In this document: piece by piece, positions 9,150-18,438 of the stretch
Position numbering within the stretch: the first letter of the stretch is position 1
Layout of the letters: the number at the start of each line of letters is the position of its first letter
Source of the DNA: Paraburkholderia humisilvae
GTDB taxonomy: Bacteria > Pseudomonadota > Gammaproteobacteria > Burkholderiales > Burkholderiaceae
DNA length: 64,000 nt
Direction: 5' to 3'
NCBI RefSeq assembly: GCF_902859855.1
Contig: NZ_CADIKH010000013.1
Location: 1-64,000 of the forward strand
Notes under the pieces: model-generated
What the model was told of the DNA's origin: nothing
Database searches by the model: none
What the model saw: the letters and a program-made list of their open reading frames with translations, nothing else
Made by a program: the position numbers and the translations under genes

Positions 9150-9653
9150 TTACTGCGTCTGCCAGGAGAAATCCGCCTTGGTGGTGCCCTTCGCCGGCAC
9201 GGTGATGCTCCGCGTCTGCGCGCGGTCTTCATATGACGCCTGCACGGTGTAACGGCCCGGAGGCAACTTGACGAGCATATACGGGCCGCGTGATGTCGCA
9301 CTGAGCACATCGCCACTGTGCGTGTCGGCGATCTTCACATGGACGTCAGCCAGATAATCGGAGGTGGGTCCCGTGAAACGCAGCGACAGCGGCCAGTCAT
9401 GTTCCGCCGCGCGCAGCGCATGCGACTCGTCAAGGCCGACGCCGCCCGACGTGTACGACACGCCACCTTGCTGCTGAATTTGCGGCAGGCCGTTGCCGTT
9501 TACATTGCCGGCGCTGGTGTTGTCGCCGGTCGAGCCGCCGGTGACGCCGTTTGCGCCTTGCGCGAACGCGCCCGATGCGAAACCGAGAGAAAGTGCTGCG
9601 GCCGCAACGACTGCGGCCAAACGGCGCGGAAAGTACTGCTGATGCTTCTCCAT
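9150..9653 (-). CDS. Secreted protein with carboxypeptidase-regulatory-like (beta-sandwich) domain
   Basis: 167 residues. The N-terminus has a signal peptide (basic MEKHQQYFPRRL, hydrophobic AAVVAAAALSLGFASGAFAQ, probable cleavage after AFA). A Gly/Asn/Thr-rich linker of about 45 residues follows, then a small beta domain with the phrase PPGRYTVQASYEDRAQTRSI near the end, as in CarboxypepD_reg-like folds of periplasmic proteins. It has no catalytic residues of a known enzyme, so the role is unknown. An AGGAGC site sits eight bases before the ATG. It lies just downstream of degP on the same strand but is probably a separate unit, given the GC-rich hairpin at 9744-9776. Confidence 0.75.
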   Translation of the reverse strand: MEKHQQYFPRRLAAVVAAAALSLGFASGAFAQGANGVTGGSTGDNTSAGNVNGNGLPQIQQQGGVSYTSGGVGLDESHALRAAEHDWPLSLRFTGPTSDYLADVHVKIADTHSGDVLSATSRGPYMLVKLPPGRYTVQASYEDRAQTRSITVPAKGTTKADFSWQTQ

Positions 9654-9743
9654 TTGGTTAGCTCCTATTTCGGGATCACCCGAACAGTCGACAAAACCGG
9701 AGCAGCAAGCGGCATACCCGTCGGCCGCTCCTTTCTTACCGCG

Positions 9744-9776
9744 CGGCGGGAGGCGGCGCGTGGCCGCGTCCCGCCG
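9744..9776 (-). terminator. GC-rich hairpin after the DegP gene, possible terminator
   Basis: CGGCGGGA (9744-9751) pairs with TCCCGCCG (9769-9776), with a smaller inner stem. There is no T-run on minus, so an intrinsic terminator is not proven. The hairpin begins 19 bases past the degP stop. Confidence 0.35.
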
Positions 9777-9794
9777 GCAGGTTCTTTCGCACGA

Positions 9795-11321
9795 TCAGCC
9801 GAGGTCGACCGGTACGAAAATCTGCGCGTTATCGCGCTGGATCAGCAGCGCAAGGCTGTCACCCGCCTTCGATACCGCCTGCTTCAGCTGCTCGACGTTC
9901 GACACCGGACGGCCGTTCACCGCGAGGATCACGTCGCCGGGCTGAATGCCCGCGCTTGCCGCCGCGCCGCCCGACTGCTGCACGAGCAACCCGTGCGACA
10001 CCGACGCGCCGCTCTTTTCCTGCGGCGTCAGCGGACGCACCGCGACGCCGAGGCGCCCTTGCACCTGCGTCGCCGACTCGTCGTTCGACGCGACCGTCGT
10101 GTCCGAGAACGAGCCAATCGTCACCTTGATGTCTTTCGACGCCTTGTCGCGCCACACGGTCAGGTCGGCGCTGCTGCCCGGTTTCAGGTTTGCGATCTGC
10201 GACGGCAGATCCGACGAGTCCGTGACCGGCGTGCCATTCACCGAGGTGATGACGTCACCAGGCTGCAAGCCAGCCTTCGCCGCCGGGCCATCCTTGTCGA
10301 CCGAACTGACGAGCGCGCCTTGCGGCTGTTTCAGGCCAAACGAGTCGGCCAGCGTCTGGTTCAGGCCCTGCACCGCGACGCCCAGGCGTCCGCGGCTCAC
10401 GTGGCCGGTCTTCACCAGATCGTCCTTGACCTTCATCGCCTCATTGATCGGGATGGCGAACGAAAGACCCTGGAAGCCGCCGGTCTGCGAGTAGATCATC
10501 GAGTTGATGCCGATCACCTCGCCTTGCAGGTTGAAGAGCGGGCCGCCGGAGTTACCCGGATTCACCGGCACGTCGGTCTGGATGAACGGCGTGTAATTTT
10601 CGTTCGGCAGCGAGCGCGATTTCGCGCTGATGATGCCCGAGGTCACCGTGTTGTCGAAGCCGTACGGCGAGCCGATCGCAACGACCCACTGACCCACCTT
10701 GCTTTGACGCGGGTCACCGATCTTCACGGTCGGCAGGTCCTTCGCATCGATCTTCAGCACCGCGACATCCGACTGCTTGTCCGCGCCGACAACCTTCGCG
10801 TGATACTCGCGCTTGTCGGTCAGTTTCACGGTAACCACATTTGCACCGTCGACGACGTGCGCATTGGTCAGAATGTACCCGTCGCTGCTGATGATGAAGC
10901 CGGAACCAAGACTCGCGCTCGGCTGGTCGGGCGTGTCGCCGCCGTCGTCACCGCCCTGGCCGCCTTGCATGCCCGGCACGTTGCCGAAAAAGTGGCGATA
11001 GAACTGGTAGAACGGATCGCTAGGATCGATCGGCAATTGCTGGTTGCTGTTGCTGCCGCTGCCACCACGCAACGCGGTGTGCTTCACAACATGCTTCGCG
11101 CTGATATTGACCACGGCCGGCCCGTACGTTTCAACGAGGCCCGAGAAATCGGGAATGCCGGTTTTGGCGGCCGCTTCGGCCGGCATCATCGCAGCAGCAG
11201 CCTGCGCCGGCTGAATGACTTCTGGCGTATGCACGTTGTGGCGCCCGGCTACATAGCCGGCCGACAGCGCAACCGCGACAGCCACAGCGACAGCACTGCG
11301 GGACAGAGTTTTTGCGTTCAT
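9795..11321 (-). CDS. degP: DegP/HtrA-family periplasmic serine protease
   Basis: 508 residues, normal for DegP/MucD. An N-terminal hydrophobic segment (SAVAVAVAVALSAGYVAG) exports it. The trypsin-like domain carries the full triad: His155 (TNAHVV), Asp185 (SDVAVLKI) and Ser258 (NPGNSGGPLF). Two PDZ domains follow, beginning near residues 310 (GRLGVAVQGLNQ) and 425 (GRLGVAVRPLTP). It degrades or refolds damaged envelope proteins. A Gly/Asp-rich insert (about residues 115-135) corresponds to the LA loop. GGAG precedes the start by seven bases. It lies 111 bases after a sensor kinase gene on the same strand, suggesting the two-component system controls it. Confidence 0.93.
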   Translation of the reverse strand: MNAKTLSRSAVAVAVAVALSAGYVAGRHNVHTPEVIQPAQAAAAMMPAEAAAKTGIPDFSGLVETYGPAVVNISAKHVVKHTALRGGSGSNSNQQLPIDPSDPFYQFYRHFFGNVPGMQGGQGGDDGGDTPDQPSASLGSGFIISSDGYILTNAHVVDGANVVTVKLTDKREYHAKVVGADKQSDVAVLKIDAKDLPTVKIGDPRQSKVGQWVVAIGSPYGFDNTVTSGIISAKSRSLPNENYTPFIQTDVPVNPGNSGGPLFNLQGEVIGINSMIYSQTGGFQGLSFAIPINEAMKVKDDLVKTGHVSRGRLGVAVQGLNQTLADSFGLKQPQGALVSSVDKDGPAAKAGLQPGDVITSVNGTPVTDSSDLPSQIANLKPGSSADLTVWRDKASKDIKVTIGSFSDTTVASNDESATQVQGRLGVAVRPLTPQEKSGASVSHGLLVQQSGGAAASAGIQPGDVILAVNGRPVSNVEQLKQAVSKAGDSLALLIQRDNAQIFVPVDLG

Positions 11322-11432
11322 CGTTGTACTCCAGACAGGGAGAGTGGTTCTCGATGTGTCGCAGAGTACGCGGGGTCACTTAAAGCAATCTTAAACAGAC
11401 CGTTGCGGAAAATAGTGATAAAGAAAGGGGTT

Positions 11433-12734
11433 TCAAAACGTCACGGTGACGAGCAGCCCGCCCGCCCGCGCGTCGCCGAGCGTCACGGTCGCGTCATGCT
11501 GAAGCGCGATGCGCCGCACGATCGCGAGGCCGAGGCCGCTGCCGGCCACATCGGTACGCGCACGGTTTGCGCCCGAGCCGACGCGATAGAAACGATCGAA
11601 CACGCGATCGCGTTCTTCTGGTGGAATACCCGGGCCGCTATCTGCGATCGTCACGACCGGGCGGCTGTCCGCCACGCGCAGGCAAACATCCACGCGCCCG
11701 CCGCCCGGCGTGTATTTGGTCGCGTTGTCGATCAGGTTGTTGAAGAGCACGCGCAGTGCTTCCGTGTCGCCGCGCACGAACGCAGGTTCGCTCGCCTCGA
11801 TGCCGAGATCGACGCCGCGCCGCTGCGCAAGCGGCGCATAGGCTGCGACGCAGTCATGCAGCAGCGTATCGAGATCGATCTCATTTGCCGCTTCCCGGCC
11901 GTCCGGTTCCGCGCGTGCGAGGGCAAGCAACTGTTCGGCAAGGCGCGTCGCACGCGTGACGCCAGCTTGCAGATCGGCGAGCGCTTCGCTACGAGCCGCA
12001 TCGTCGTGTGCGCGCGCGACAAGCTGCGCCTGAATCTGCACCGCGGCGAGCGGCGTGCGCAGTTCGTGCGCGGCGTCGGCGACAAACGCCTTTTGCGTAT
12101 CGAGCGCCACCGCAAGCCGCTCGAGCAGACCGTTCAGTGCGCGCACGAGCGGCCGCACTTCGAGCGGCAAACGCGCGTCGGGTAATGGGTCCAGCGCTTC
12201 AGGATGGCGTGTGTCGAGCGCACCGGTCACACGGCGCAGCGGCGCGAGCCCGCGGCCGACCACGCCCCACACCGCGACGCCGAGTAGCGGCAGCAGCACA
12301 ATCAGCGGCCACAGCGTGCGCAGCGCGACGTTCGCCGCCAGCCGGTTGCGCACCGACAGCGGCTGCGCGAGCTGCACGACGTTGTCACCGACGATCGCGC
12401 CGTACACGCGCCAGTCGCCGCGATCGGTGCGCTCGGTCGAGAAGCCGAGCTCCGCGCGCGGCGCGAGCGGCGCGCGCGGATGCGAGTAGTACATCAGCAT
12501 GCCGTTGCGATTCCAGATTTGCAGCACGATCCCTTCGTCGCCCGTATCGCGGGAACTGAGGATTTGCGAAAACGGTTCGGCGGGCAGCGCCGCCGCGATT
12601 TCCTGCAGCTGATAATCGAACAGTTCGTTGGCTTCGGCGAGGGCCTGCCGATAAATCAGCCAGCCCGCGATACCGACGCCGAGCAACACGATTGCAAGCA
12701 GCCAGAACAATAGTTGACGGCGAATCGAACGCAT
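11433..12734 (-). CDS. Sensor histidine kinase (QseC/TctE-type)
   Basis: 433 residues: a transmembrane helix at about 8-28, a periplasmic sensor of about 110 residues, a second helix at about 138-160, HAMP, then HisKA with the phospho-acceptor His223 (FVADAAHELRTPL). The HATPase part has the N box (LIDNATKYTP), G1 (ADSGPGIP) and G2 (GSGLGLAIV) motifs. It autophosphorylates and passes phosphate to the response regulator encoded four bases upstream. The layout and length match QseC/PmrB-like kinases. The stimulus cannot be told from sequence; with degP downstream, envelope stress is a fair guess. Confidence 0.9.
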   Translation of the reverse strand: MRSIRRQLLFWLLAIVLLGVGIAGWLIYRQALAEANELFDYQLQEIAAALPAEPFSQILSSRDTGDEGIVLQIWNRNGMLMYYSHPRAPLAPRAELGFSTERTDRGDWRVYGAIVGDNVVQLAQPLSVRNRLAANVALRTLWPLIVLLPLLGVAVWGVVGRGLAPLRRVTGALDTRHPEALDPLPDARLPLEVRPLVRALNGLLERLAVALDTQKAFVADAAHELRTPLAAVQIQAQLVARAHDDAARSEALADLQAGVTRATRLAEQLLALARAEPDGREAANEIDLDTLLHDCVAAYAPLAQRRGVDLGIEASEPAFVRGDTEALRVLFNNLIDNATKYTPGGGRVDVCLRVADSRPVVTIADSGPGIPPEERDRVFDRFYRVGSGANRARTDVAGSGLGLAIVRRIALQHDATVTLGDARAGGLLVTVTF

Positions 12735-12738
12735 CGTG

Positions 12739-13401
12739 TCAGGCTTCCTTCGCGATCATGTAGCCCAGGCCGCGTACGTTGCGAATCAGGTCCGAACCGA
12801 GCTTCTTGCGCAGCGCGTGAATGTACACCTCGACCGTGTTGCTGCCGATCTCCTCGCCCCAGCCGTACATTTTTTCCTCGAGCTGGGTTTTCGACAGCAC
12901 CGCGCCCGGCCGTGCGAGCAGCGCGGCAAGCAGGGCGAACTCGCGCGCGGACAGCGCGACCGGCGCGCCATCCAGCGTCACCTGATGCGACGCCGGGTCG
13001 AGTGTCAGCGTGCCATGACGGATGGTCGAATCGCTGCGGCCGGACTGGCGACGGATCAGCGCACGCATTCGCGCACCGAGTTCGTCGAGATCGAACGGCT
13101 TCACGAGATAATCGTCGGCGCCTGCGTCGAGGCCTTTCACACGGTCGGCCACCGCGTCGCGCGCAGTGACGATCAGCACCGGCACGGACAGACCGCGCTT
13201 GCGCAACGTGAGCAGGACATCGAGGCCGTCGCGCTTGGGCAAGCCGAGATCGAGCAGCAACAGATCGTACGGTTCGCCGGATGCGGCGCGCAGCGCCGAT
13301 TCGCCGTCCTGCACCCAGTCGACCGCGAAGCCTTCGCCGCGCAGCGCCTTGCGTACGCCTTCGGCGATCATCCGGTCATCTTCGACAAGCAGTATCCGCA
13401 T
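12739..13401 (-). CDS. OmpR-family response regulator (QseB/PmrA-like)
   Basis: 220 residues. The start at 13401 (MRILLVEDDRMIAEGV) is the standard receiver N-terminus; a longer in-frame start at 13473 would add 24 unrelated residues. The phospho-acceptor is Asp51 (LLLLDLGLP) and the conserved lysine is in DYLVKPFDL (about residue 101). The C-terminal winged helix (SAREFALLAALLARPGAVLSK, then EVYIHALRKKLG) binds DNA. The kinase gene starts four bases after its stop, so the pair is one transcript, followed by degP. Confidence 0.92.
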   Translation of the reverse strand: MRILLVEDDRMIAEGVRKALRGEGFAVDWVQDGESALRAASGEPYDLLLLDLGLPKRDGLDVLLTLRKRGLSVPVLIVTARDAVADRVKGLDAGADDYLVKPFDLDELGARMRALIRRQSGRSDSTIRHGTLTLDPASHQVTLDGAPVALSAREFALLAALLARPGAVLSKTQLEEKMYGWGEEIGSNTVEVYIHALRKKLGSDLIRNVRGLGYMIAKEA

Positions 13402-13726
13402 GGTTTTCGTGAACAGGACGCGATGCCTGCATTCTAGCCCCCGCTTACGCAAGCTCGCGCGCAGCAGCTTCACATTGGCTTTCGGGTTGGCTTTCGCATT
13501 AACCTTTTTATGCAGCGGCTCGGCATATCTCTACAATGAACGCTTTTGCGCGATTCGCGCTGGCGCGACCCGCGTGGTGCGTGGGACGATGCGCACAGTT
13601 GCGTTTGCGCTTCACCCCGCACCTGGCGCTTGCACTCTGACTGCCAGCCGCAGACAATCCACCGCGTGGGCATCGCGCGCCGCTGCAAGAACCGAATACG
13701 AAAGCTTTCCCGAAGATCGACCGTAA
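13402..13726. other. Divergent intergenic region between the response regulator and PBP4 genes
   Basis: 325 bases holding the two outward promoters. It is Ala/Arg-rich in all frames without a credible product. I could not pick a -35/-10 pair with confidence. Confidence 0.4.
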
Positions 13727-15472
13727 ATGACGCCCGCTTCATCGTCCGCCATTGCCCGTTTGTCCATCCGCCGCCTGTCCGCCCGCGTTTTCTCGTACGC
13801 ACGATTATTCTCGCGCGGCAAGTCCGTCACCGGTTCGGTTGTTGGGTACTCCGCAACTGCCGCCGCGCCGTCCAGCGTCATATCGGCGAACCCGAACGCA
13901 ACCGCAACCGCACGCACGCATCATGCGGCGCGCGCCGCGGCCGTGCTATTCGCATCGGCTGCGCTCGTGTGCGCAGCGCCCGCTCAGGCGCGCAAGAAAA
14001 CCCAGCACCCATCGGTCAACGTAACCACCGTGCTGCCGTCGGCGGTCATGGCAGGCTTGCGGCGCGCACATGTGCCGCTGTCGTCGGTGAGCGTGGTCGT
14101 CGAAAAAGTGGGCGATCACACGCCGCTCCTCGCGCTGAACGCCGGCAAGCCGATGTTGCCCGCATCGACGATGAAGCTCGTCACCACGTACGCAGGCCTG
14201 TCGATGCTCGGCGCGGACTATCGCTGGCGCACGACCGCGTATGCGGACGGTAACCTCGATGCGAACGGCGTGCTGCACGGCAATCTGTACATTCAGGGCA
14301 CCGGCGACCCGAAACTCGTGCCCGAGGAACTGATCGACCTCGTGCAGAAGATTCACAACGCGGGCATCGCCGGCATCGACGGCGCGCTCGTGCTCGACAA
14401 GCGTTTCTTCGATCCGTCCACGCGCGACCTGCCCGCATTCGACGACGACACCGAAGCGCCGTACAACGTCGGCCCGGACCCGCTGCTGTATGCGTTCAAG
14501 TCGCTGTCGTTCACGCTGACGCCGTCGCCCGATGGCACGGTCGCGATCGACGTGCTGCCCGCGCTCGCGCAACTGCAGATCGACAATCATCTGCACGCGA
14601 CCGACGGCCCATGCCGCGGCCAGCTGGACGCGCTCAATCCGGTCGTGACCCCCGAGGCCGGCGGCATCGTGACCGCATCATTCGACGGCAACTACCCGCT
14701 GCGCTGCGGCGACCGCACGATCAATGTCGCGACGCTCGACCATTCGGCGTTTTTCGCCGGCGGCTTCCTCGCGCTGTGGAAACAGACTGGCGGCACATTC
14801 AATGGCACGACGCGTGAAGGCGCGGTGCCGGTCGGCGCGCGGCTCGTCGCGACCCACCTGGGCCCGACGCTGTCGGACATCGTTCACGACATCAATAAAT
14901 TCAGCAACAACACAATGGCGCGCAACCTGTTCCTGACGATCGGCGCTGTCGAAAGCAAACCACCGGCAACGCCCGCGAAGTCCGCTCGTGCGATCGAATC
15001 GTTCCTGCGAAACAGCGCGCTGTCGACCGAGTACCTGTCGCTCGAGAACGGCTCGGGCCTGTCGCGCAACGAAGCTATCACCGCGCTGTCGCTTGCCGAA
15101 CTGTTGCAGTCGGCCAATGCAAGTCCGGTCGCGCAAGTGTTCGTCGATTCGCTGCCCATCGTCGGCGTCGACGGCACGATGCGAAACCGGCTGACGCGCG
15201 AGCCGGTCAACGGCAATGCGCATATCAAGACCGGTACGCTGCGCGACGTGCGCGCGATCGCGGGCTACGTCGCTTCCGCCGATGGCTTCAGCTATGTCGT
15301 CGTCAGCCTGATCAACGATCCGCGTGCGGAGGCCGCGCGCGACGCACACGACAGCCTGCTCGAATGGGTCTACCAGGGGCCGCAGGCCGCGCTCACTGAA
15401 TCGCTCGCCGAACCTGTCGCCGAGCCGCGCAGCAAGCTAAGGAAAAACCCGAATCGCCGCGGCGCGCATTGA
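13727..15472 (+). CDS. dacB: D-alanyl-D-alanine carboxypeptidase/endopeptidase (PBP4, S13 family)
   Basis: Periplasmic peptidoglycan hydrolase, 581 residues. All three penicillin-binding motifs are present: SxxK at 147-150 (PASTMK), SxN at 393-395 (FSNNTM) and KTG at 501-503 (IKTGTL). The large insert between SxxK and SxN is typical of class C PBPs. The hydrophobic signal segment is unusually far in (about residues 67-88, ending CAAPAQA), preceded by 65 Ser/Ala-rich residues. The true start may be further downstream, but no ATG or GTG in frame offers a shorter version and no strong ribosome site precedes 13727. The C-terminus is basic. Confidence 0.9.
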   Translation: MTPASSSAIARLSIRRLSARVFSYARLFSRGKSVTGSVVGYSATAAAPSSVISANPNATATARTHHAARAAAVLFASAALVCAAPAQARKKTQHPSVNVTTVLPSAVMAGLRRAHVPLSSVSVVVEKVGDHTPLLALNAGKPMLPASTMKLVTTYAGLSMLGADYRWRTTAYADGNLDANGVLHGNLYIQGTGDPKLVPEELIDLVQKIHNAGIAGIDGALVLDKRFFDPSTRDLPAFDDDTEAPYNVGPDPLLYAFKSLSFTLTPSPDGTVAIDVLPALAQLQIDNHLHATDGPCRGQLDALNPVVTPEAGGIVTASFDGNYPLRCGDRTINVATLDHSAFFAGGFLALWKQTGGTFNGTTREGAVPVGARLVATHLGPTLSDIVHDINKFSNNTMARNLFLTIGAVESKPPATPAKSARAIESFLRNSALSTEYLSLENGSGLSRNEAITALSLAELLQSANASPVAQVFVDSLPIVGVDGTMRNRLTREPVNGNAHIKTGTLRDVRAIAGYVASADGFSYVVVSLINDPRAEAARDAHDSLLEWVYQGPQAALTESLAEPVAEPRSKLRKNPNRRGAH

Positions 15473-16070
15473 GGAATCCTTCTAGCAATGCGCACGCGCG
15501 TGCGGCCGTGAACCGTGTACGCTGTCGGGCAGCGTTTGTCGCGTCGAGGAAACGCGCATGAACGGCGAGTGAATGCGCACGGCGCATCACCGCAGCGCAG
15601 ATCGCGCGAGCACCTCGCGTTCGATATCGGACCCGCGCCAATCAAACTAGAACGATCGCGCCGACCGCGCCATGCGGCGGCGCAGACCACGGAGGGAGAG
15701 ACTCATGCTTCACTGCCGGCTTGCTTGCGCTCGCCATCGCACCCGGGCGCCCGGCTCGTGTCGATAGCCGGTGCGATCCGCATTGCATACGTGCAGACAT
15801 CACCTGTCCGCGCGGCTCAACCGCAGCATCGCACGCCAGCACACATGCGAGCGCGCGCCGCCGATGACAGGCGCAATGCCTGGAAAATCAAACCACGCAA
15901 AGGACCGCGTGCTTGTGCTCAAGTAACCGCCAGGAATGCCGTTCTACTAGCCAATCACCCGGACCGGAACCGTTCTGCAGGCTGACCGCCCGCGTCACGC
16001 ACGCCGCGCGCGCAGCTTGCGATAAAGGGCTCGCAATGCCCACTACATATACGAGAAGATCGGAGACAAC
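15473..16070. other. Intergenic region of about 600 bases; possible degraded small exported-protein gene
   Basis: No intact gene is convincing. A strong ribosome site (GGAGGGAGAG, 15691-15700) precedes ATG at 15705, whose frame stops after 20 codons (15767). Shifting by one base just after this ATG gives a hydrophobic, signal-like stretch (FTAGLLALAIA) and then a Cys-containing segment (CDPHC...TCPRG) before a stop near 15860. This looks like a frameshifted small secreted protein, but the evidence is thin. A longer plus-strand frame (15515-15985) is basic and low-complexity and is not credible. Confidence 0.3.
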
Positions 16071-17228
16071 ATGAAGCAAGCATCACAGCCATCACGCCTG
16101 CGGCGCGCCGCGCAAATCGGCATCGCGGGTGCCGCGGTCGCGGTGCTCGCCGCGTGCGGCGGCGGCGGAGACAATAACAATGCGAGCAGCACGCCGGCCG
16201 GCGGCGTCAATCTGCAGGTCGTGTCGTTCGGCACAAGCCTGTCGGATGTCGGTACGTACTCGCCGGTGATCCAGGCAAACTTCGGCGGTGGCCGATTCAC
16301 GACGAACCCGGGTGAAATCTGGACGCAGAAGGTCGCTGAGTATTACGGCGGCACGCTGACGCCTGCTTATCTTGGCGGCTTCGGTCAACCGCTTGTCGCG
16401 TCATCGGGGTTCGGTTACGCGCAAGGCGGTGCGCTCGTGATCGGCGCGGACGGGATCGGTCATGCGCCGGCAGGGCAACCGTCGTATGCGCAGGCGACCA
16501 CGGTGCCGGTCGCGACGCAGGTGCAGAACTATCTGAGCGCGCATGGCGGCTTCAACGCGGGCCAACTGGTGCTGGTCGAAGGCGGCGCGAACGACGTGCT
16601 AGTCGCGGCGGAAACGGCGCAGGCGACCATTGCGGCCGCGGTCGCGCAGGGCGTCGATCCGAACACGGCCACGCTGCAAGCAGTTGGCGCGGCCGCCAAC
16701 ACATTGGTGGCCACTGCGCAGCAAATGGTGCAACAGGTCGTCGCGCCGATTCTCGCGAATGGCGCGACGCACGTCGTGGTCGCGAACGTGCCGGATATCG
16801 CGGTGACGCCGCTCGGCATCAATTCGGGCGCGTCGGGTCAGCAGTTGTTCAAGACACTGGTCGGTGCATTCAACCAGTCGCTTCAGGGCACGCTGGTCGC
16901 CACCAATCTGATGAGCAAGGTGATCTACCTGCAGACCGATCAATTCATCGACGGTGCAGTGGCGAACTATCAGGCGAACGGTTTCGCGGTGTCCAACACC
17001 GGCACCGCTTGCAGACTGGCTGACATGCAGGCCGCGGCGGCGCAGTTCGGCGAGTCGGACCCGAGCGCGTTCGCGTCGTCGCTATTCTGCTCGCCGCAGT
17101 TGTACACGGTCGCGGGTGCGGACCAGAGCTACATGTTCGCCGATACGATTCACCCGACCACGCATTTGCACGCGTTGTTCGCGACGACAGCCGAGCAGAC
17201 GATCGCCGCGACGGGGCTTGGGAAGTAA
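16071..17228 (+). CDS. GDSL/SGNH-family esterase lipoprotein
   Basis: 385 residues, a likely outer-membrane or periplasmic lipid or ester hydrolase. The lipobox LAAC puts the lipidated Cys at 29, followed by a Gly/Asp/Asn linker. Block I is FGTSLSDVG with the candidate nucleophile Ser56 (Thr-Ser in place of the usual Asp-Ser). Block III is GGANDV, and block V has Asp358 and His361 (DTIHPTTH). These are the family's catalytic elements. The central part is Ala/Val/Gln-rich. The ATG follows AAGATCGGAGACAAC, where GGAG sits six bases upstream. The gene stands alone and ends in a bidirectional terminator. Confidence 0.85.
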   Translation: MKQASQPSRLRRAAQIGIAGAAVAVLAACGGGGDNNNASSTPAGGVNLQVVSFGTSLSDVGTYSPVIQANFGGGRFTTNPGEIWTQKVAEYYGGTLTPAYLGGFGQPLVASSGFGYAQGGALVIGADGIGHAPAGQPSYAQATTVPVATQVQNYLSAHGGFNAGQLVLVEGGANDVLVAAETAQATIAAAVAQGVDPNTATLQAVGAAANTLVATAQQMVQQVVAPILANGATHVVVANVPDIAVTPLGINSGASGQQLFKTLVGAFNQSLQGTLVATNLMSKVIYLQTDQFIDGAVANYQANGFAVSNTGTACRLADMQAAAAQFGESDPSAFASSLFCSPQLYTVAGADQSYMFADTIHPTTHLHALFATTAEQTIAATGLGK

Positions 17229-17264
17229 TCGCGCGATGTAGAGAAGCGCGCCGTTCGTTCTGAC

Positions 17265-17300
17265 AAAAACGCCCAGCTTGATGTATCGCTGGGCGTTTTT
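17265..17300. terminator. Bidirectional Rho-independent terminator
   Basis: AAAAACGCCCAGC (17265-17277) pairs with GCTGGGCGTTTTT (17288-17300) around a ten-base loop, giving a T-run on both strands. It sits between the convergent esterase and threonylcarbamoyl-AMP synthase genes and can serve both. Confidence 0.88.
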
Positions 17301-17342
17301 TATCGCCTCGGATCGCGTCACCTGCGCGCCGCTCGCGACAAG

Positions 17343-18425
17343 CTAATCAGACGCCTCGAACGCAGCGGCCGCTCGCCCGAGCCGGTCGTTCACCGCGATC
17401 CACTCGACCGTATCCGGCAGCTTTTCGATCAGGATGCGCGTGACGTTCGCGCGGTCGAGCGCGCGCAACAGGCCGTAAAGGTCTCGCGCATAAACGTGGG
17501 GGTCTTCCGGCGCGGCAACAAAGTGCACGTCTTTGGCGTCCGCCCAATGCCCGGCACGCGATGCCCGCGCGACCAGTGCAACGCGCTCATGCGCGGCGCG
17601 CGCCGCCACGAGCAGCGGCTTGAGCGCATCGAACGGCATAAGCGCGAGCGGCGTGCGCGGCGCATAGTGCGCCTTCAACGTGCCCGACGCGCGCGGCGCG
17701 GTAGCGTCGGCACCGTCCGCCAGCCGCGGCATCGCGCCGAGCACGTCGGCGATGTCTTGCGGCGTCACGTGTCCCGGCCGCAGCAGCGCCGGGAAACCGC
17801 GCGACAGATCGACAATTGTCGATTCGATGCCGACTTTCGACGGGCCGCCATCGAGCACATGAATGGCCGAGCCAAACTCGTCGCGCACGTGCTGCGCGGT
17901 GGTCGGGCTGACATGTCCGAAGCGGTTCGCGGACGGCGCCGCAATGCCACCGTGTCCGCCGCGGCGTGCGCTGAATGCGTCGAGCAACGCCTGTGCGACG
18001 GGATGCGACGGGCACCGCAGGCCGACTGAATCCTGACCGCCGCTGACAGCGGACGGGATATGCGCCGCGCGCTTGAGAATCAGCGTGAGCGGGCCCGGCC
18101 AGAACGCATCGATAAGCCGCTGCGCATCGGCGGGCAACTGTTCGACCCAGTAGCGCGGGTCGCCATGCGGCGCGAGATGCACGATCACCGGATGATTCGC
18201 CGGCCGTCCTTTTGCCGCATAGATGCGGCCGACCGCTGCCGGGCTTTCCGCATCGCCACCCAGGCCATAGACAGTTTCGGTCGGAAATGCGACCAGTTCG
18301 CCCGCGTCGAGCAACGCCGCCGCATGATCGATCTGCGCGGCATCGATCGTCGCGCGCGTGTCGCCGCTGTCGCGAGATTCTGGCGCGCCCGGCGCGCCGC
18401 CAGACGGGTTCGGTTGATCCGGCAT
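17343..18425 (-). CDS. sua5: L-threonylcarbamoyladenylate synthase (Sua5/YrdC family)
   Basis: Makes threonylcarbamoyl-AMP from threonine, bicarbonate and ATP for the t6A37 modification of ANN-decoding tRNAs. At 360 residues it is the long Sua5 form: an N-terminal YrdC domain (FPTETVYGLGGDAES, KGRPANHPVIVHL, VGLRCPSHPVAQAL, APSANRFGHVSPT) and a C-terminal Sua5 domain from about residue 240. The first 30 residues are Pro/Gly/Asp-rich. It starts 13 bases after the purK stop, so it is probably the last gene of the purine transcript. Confidence 0.9.
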   Translation of the reverse strand: MPDQPNPSGGAPGAPESRDSGDTRATIDAAQIDHAAALLDAGELVAFPTETVYGLGGDAESPAAVGRIYAAKGRPANHPVIVHLAPHGDPRYWVEQLPADAQRLIDAFWPGPLTLILKRAAHIPSAVSGGQDSVGLRCPSHPVAQALLDAFSARRGGHGGIAAPSANRFGHVSPTTAQHVRDEFGSAIHVLDGGPSKVGIESTIVDLSRGFPALLRPGHVTPQDIADVLGAMPRLADGADATAPRASGTLKAHYAPRTPLALMPFDALKPLLVAARAAHERVALVARASRAGHWADAKDVHFVAAPEDPHVYARDLYGLLRALDRANVTRILIEKLPDTVEWIAVNDRLGRAAAAFEASD

Positions 18426-18438
18426 CGTGGAAGCGGCG

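Noticed and set aside
8924..9316. Upstream extension of the DUF427 frame
   Set aside because: Runs through a terminator hairpin and overlaps the secreted-protein gene; Arg/Ser-rich with no homology.
9318..12185. 955-codon open frame antisense to degP and the kinase
   Set aside because: Composition dominated by Arg, Val, His and Ala with no domains; the minus strand carries intact catalytic motifs in the same place.
15515..15985. 156-codon frame between dacB and the esterase
   Set aside because: Basic, low-complexity translation without ribosome site or family; kept only as a comment in the intergenic entry.
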